From Acidobacteriota bacterium (GTDB taxonomy: Bacteria; Acidobacteriota; UBA6911; RPQK01; JADFOI01): 7,732 nt of DNA. Under the pieces are notes generated by a model that saw nothing but the letters and a program-made list of their open reading frames with translations, searched no databases and had not been told where the DNA came from. The DNA is taken from assembly GCA_030624355.1 (NCBI GenBank), contig JAUXKG010000102.1, positions 1 to 7,732 on the forward strand. Reading direction: 5' to 3'. A program made the position numbers and the translations under genes. Shown piece after piece: positions 5,973 through 7,732 of the stretch. Numbering within the stretch: the first letter of the stretch is position 1; the number at the start of each line of letters is the position of its first letter.

Positions 5973-7666
5973 CCTCCCTCGACTGGTTCATCTTTCTGCT
6001 CTATTTTGGCGGAGTGGTCGGGTTTGCCATCTTCCAGAGTCGGAAAAATGTAGGGATGGAGGGCTACTATTTGGCCAATCGCCGCCTGCCCTGGGGCGCC
6101 ATCGGTCTCTCGGTGATGGCTACCCAGGCCAGTGCCATCACCTTCATTGGAACCACCGGACAAGCCTATGACAATGGGATGGAGTTCATTCAGGTTTACC
6201 TGTCCCAGCCTCTGGTCATGGTGCTGCTGTGTGTCCTGTTCGTCCCCTTCTTCTATCGCAGCAGGGTTTACACCGCCTACCAGTATTTGGAGCAGCGCTT
6301 CGACGCCAAGACACGTTCCCTGACCAGCTTTCTCTTTCTGCTCTCGCGGGGCATGGCGGCCGGCATCGTGATGTACGCACCGGCGGTGGTGCTCTCGGTG
6401 ATCCTGGGTTGGGATGAGACCTGGACCATCTTCGTCATCGGTGCCGTCACCATTCTCTATACGGTAACAGGAGGCATAACGGCAGTCATCTGGACCGACG
6501 TAGTACAGATGATAATGATGTTTGTCGGCATAGCGGTGGCCTTAGTGGCGCTCTTCTGGAGACTTCCAGCCGAGGTTGGTGTGGGTGAGGTTCTGTACAT
6601 TGGCGGCATTCAGCAGATGTGGAGGAGTATCGATCTTTCCTGGGATCCCACCCAGACCTATACGCTGTGGTCAGGCTTGATCGGCGGCTTTTTTCTGGCA
6701 CTGGCTTACTTTGGCTGTGACCAGAGTCAGGTGCAGCGCTATCTGACCGCCAAATCTCTGAAACAGAGCCGGCTTTCCTTGATCTTCAACGCCTTTTTCA
6801 AGGTGCCGATGCAGTTCTTTATTCTCTCCATCGGAGTCTTGCTCTTCGTTTTTTATCATTTCGAGCGCCCGCCCCTGATCTTCAATGCGGCCGAAGTTGC
6901 CCTTCTTGAAGACAGGTCCCGGCAGCATGAATTCGCTGCTTTGAACCGTCGGTATCAGAGCCTGCATGGCCTAAGGAAGGAGTCCACCCTGGCTCTGCTG
7001 CAGGCCCGCAAGGGTCAGCAGGAGGTGGGTCCATGGCAGCGCCAGCTTCAAGAGTACGACCATCAGATGCTGTCCCTGAGAAAACAATCCAAGGAACTGG
7101 TTCGAGAGGTACGAGGCGCGGCATCAAATGATACCAACTATGTCTTCCCCACCTATCTGGTGAGTTACCTCCCCGCGGGTGTCTTGGGCCTGATGATAGC
7201 TGTCATATTCGCAGCCGCCATGTCTTCACTCGATTCGGAGCTGGCCGCTCTATCCAGTGCCACCGTGATCGACTTTTACAAACGCTACTGGAGACGGCAG
7301 AGCTCTGACAGGCACTACCTGATCGTGTCCAAGCTGACCACCCTGTTCTGGGGGATGTTCGCCACCCTGATAGCTCTTTATGCCGGACAGCTGCAACATT
7401 CTCTAATCGAGCTCGTCAACCTTGTCGGCTCCTATTTTTACGGGTCTCTGTTGGGAGTTTTCTTGCTGGCCTTCTTGGTCAAAAGGGCCAATGGGGACGG
7501 AGCCTTTTGCGGACTGCTGGCCGGAATGTTTTCCGTTTTTCTGGTCAGCGTCTTCACCGATATTTCCTGGTTGTACTACCCAGTGGTGGGAACCCTGGTG
7601 GTGGTGGTGACGGGCACCGTCCTGAGCAGAGACACGGATTCACACGGATTCCCGAACACGAATTGA
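5969..7666 (+). CDS. Sodium:solute symporter (SSS family) with a coiled-coil-like loop insertion
   Basis: This is a sodium-coupled inner-membrane carrier of the LeuT fold; the substrate is not predictable. Visible SSS features are the broken first core helix SVMATQASAITFIG (48-61), YLEQRFDAKTRSLTSF (106-121), the signature TGGITAVIWTDVVQM (167-181), CDQSQVQRYLTAKS (250-263), and IFAAAMSSLDSELAALSSAT (413-432), where S419 and S420 fit the sodium-2 site. Between two membrane segments (about 300-388) lies a polar, charged, helix-rich insert (from LLEDRSRQHEFAALNRR to KQSKELVREVRG) of roughly 80 residues, likely a coiled-coil-type hairpin. The start is ATG at 5969 inside the ATGA overlap with the microprotein; no separate ribosome site is evident. 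The last 11 residues (DTDSHGFPNTN) are encoded by an intergenic-type repeat. The 565 residues are otherwise full length. Confidence 0.92.
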   Translation: MTSLDWFIFLLYFGGVVGFAIFQSRKNVGMEGYYLANRRLPWGAIGLSVMATQASAITFIGTTGQAYDNGMEFIQVYLSQPLVMVLLCVLFVPFFYRSRVYTAYQYLEQRFDAKTRSLTSFLFLLSRGMAAGIVMYAPAVVLSVILGWDETWTIFVIGAVTILYTVTGGITAVIWTDVVQMIMMFVGIAVALVALFWRLPAEVGVGEVLYIGGIQQMWRSIDLSWDPTQTYTLWSGLIGGFFLALAYFGCDQSQVQRYLTAKSLKQSRLSLIFNAFFKVPMQFFILSIGVLLFVFYHFERPPLIFNAAEVALLEDRSRQHEFAALNRRYQSLHGLRKESTLALLQARKGQQEVGPWQRQLQEYDHQMLSLRKQSKELVREVRGAASNDTNYVFPTYLVSYLPAGVLGLMIAVIFAAAMSSLDSELAALSSATVIDFYKRYWRRQSSDRHYLIVSKLTTLFWGMFATLIALYAGQLQHSLIELVNLVGSYFYGSLLGVFLLAFLVKRANGDGAFCGLLAGMFSVFLVSVFTDISWLYYPVVGTLVVVVTGTVLSRDTDSHGFPNTN

Positions 7667-7674
7667 CACAGATT
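7631..7674. repeat. Degenerate ACACGGATT-type direct repeats overlapping the symporter 3' end
   Basis: Four related units occur in a row: gacacggatt (7631-7640), cacacggatt (7641-7650), gaacacgaatt (7654-7664) and gacacagatt (7665-7674). Their first part is translated as the symporter's C-terminal tail and supplies the TGA at 7664-7666. The pattern is typical of low-complexity dispersed intergenic repeats rather than protein-coding sequence. Confidence 0.65.
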
Positions 7675-7689
7675 AAGAAAGGAATCTTC

Positions 7690-7731
7690 TTTTCATTCGA
7701 CACTCGACAATCGTCAATCGACACTGCTCAA
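7690..7731. repeat. Second copy of the seven-base repeat family (six heptads)
   Basis: The heptads ttttcat, tcgacac, tcgacaa, tcgtcaa, tcgacac, tgctcaa are in continuous phase. They match the central units of the array at 619-751, including the order tcgacac-tcgacaa/c-tcgtcaa-tcgac. The array may continue past the right edge. It follows the symporter gene at a distance of 23 bp. A weak AT-rich inverted repeat, AAGAA/TTCTT, lies between the two at about 7675-7691 but is too weak to call a terminator. Confidence 0.75.
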
Positions 7732-7732
7732 G

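Noticed and set aside
7675..7691. AAGAA/TTCTT inverted repeat after the symporter as a terminator
   Set aside because: A 5-bp AT-only stem is too weak, and the downstream T-run is short and interrupted.

Overview
The window is a 7.7-kb piece of bacterial chromosome, moderately GC-rich by eye, with tightly packed genes. Start codons are ATG, GTG and probably TTG, and Shine-Dalgarno sites are clear (AGGAGG at 3476-3481, GGGGAG before cofE). An F420 biosynthesis operon, an OPT-family peptide or metal-chelate transporter, a PqqD-like protein and dispersed seven-base repeats suggest an uncultured environmental bacterium, perhaps of the Acidobacteriota or a similar phylum. That assignment is inference only, because no phylogenetic marker is present.

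Layout. Positions 1-445 (+) hold the 3' end of a secreted or surface beta-sandwich (cohesin-like) protein. Positions 446-763 are a non-coding convergent gap. It contains an eight-base repeat array (503-550), a short stretch that reads like the lost C-terminus of a protein (541-615), and a strictly phased seven-base repeat array (619-751). Positions 764-3099 (-) are a compact cofD-cofC-cofE operon for coenzyme F420 assembly. Positions 3100-3486 are a divergent intergenic region with a candidate sigma70-type promoter for cofD and a 180-bp symmetric fold-back (MITE-like) element at 3267-3446. Positions 3487-7666 (+) form a co-directional, overlapping or closely spaced gene set: OPT transporter, PqqD/RRE-fold protein, 44-residue single-span membrane protein, and a sodium:solute symporter (SSS). 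The SSS gene ends in a repeat-derived tail, followed by a second copy of the seven-base repeat family (7690-7731).

How the genes work together. CofD joins the lactyl or enolpyruvyl phosphate moiety to FO, CofC makes the activated donor, and CofE adds glutamates. The FO synthase and a dehydro-F420 reductase are not in the window. The transport cluster pairs a proton-coupled peptide/chelate carrier and a sodium-coupled carrier with a stand-alone PqqD-fold protein. PqqD relatives bind peptides, but no radical-SAM or other RiPP enzyme is visible here. The most unusual items are this OPT-PqqD-microprotein-SSS set, the exactly symmetric fold-back element just upstream of it, and the phased seven-base repeats.
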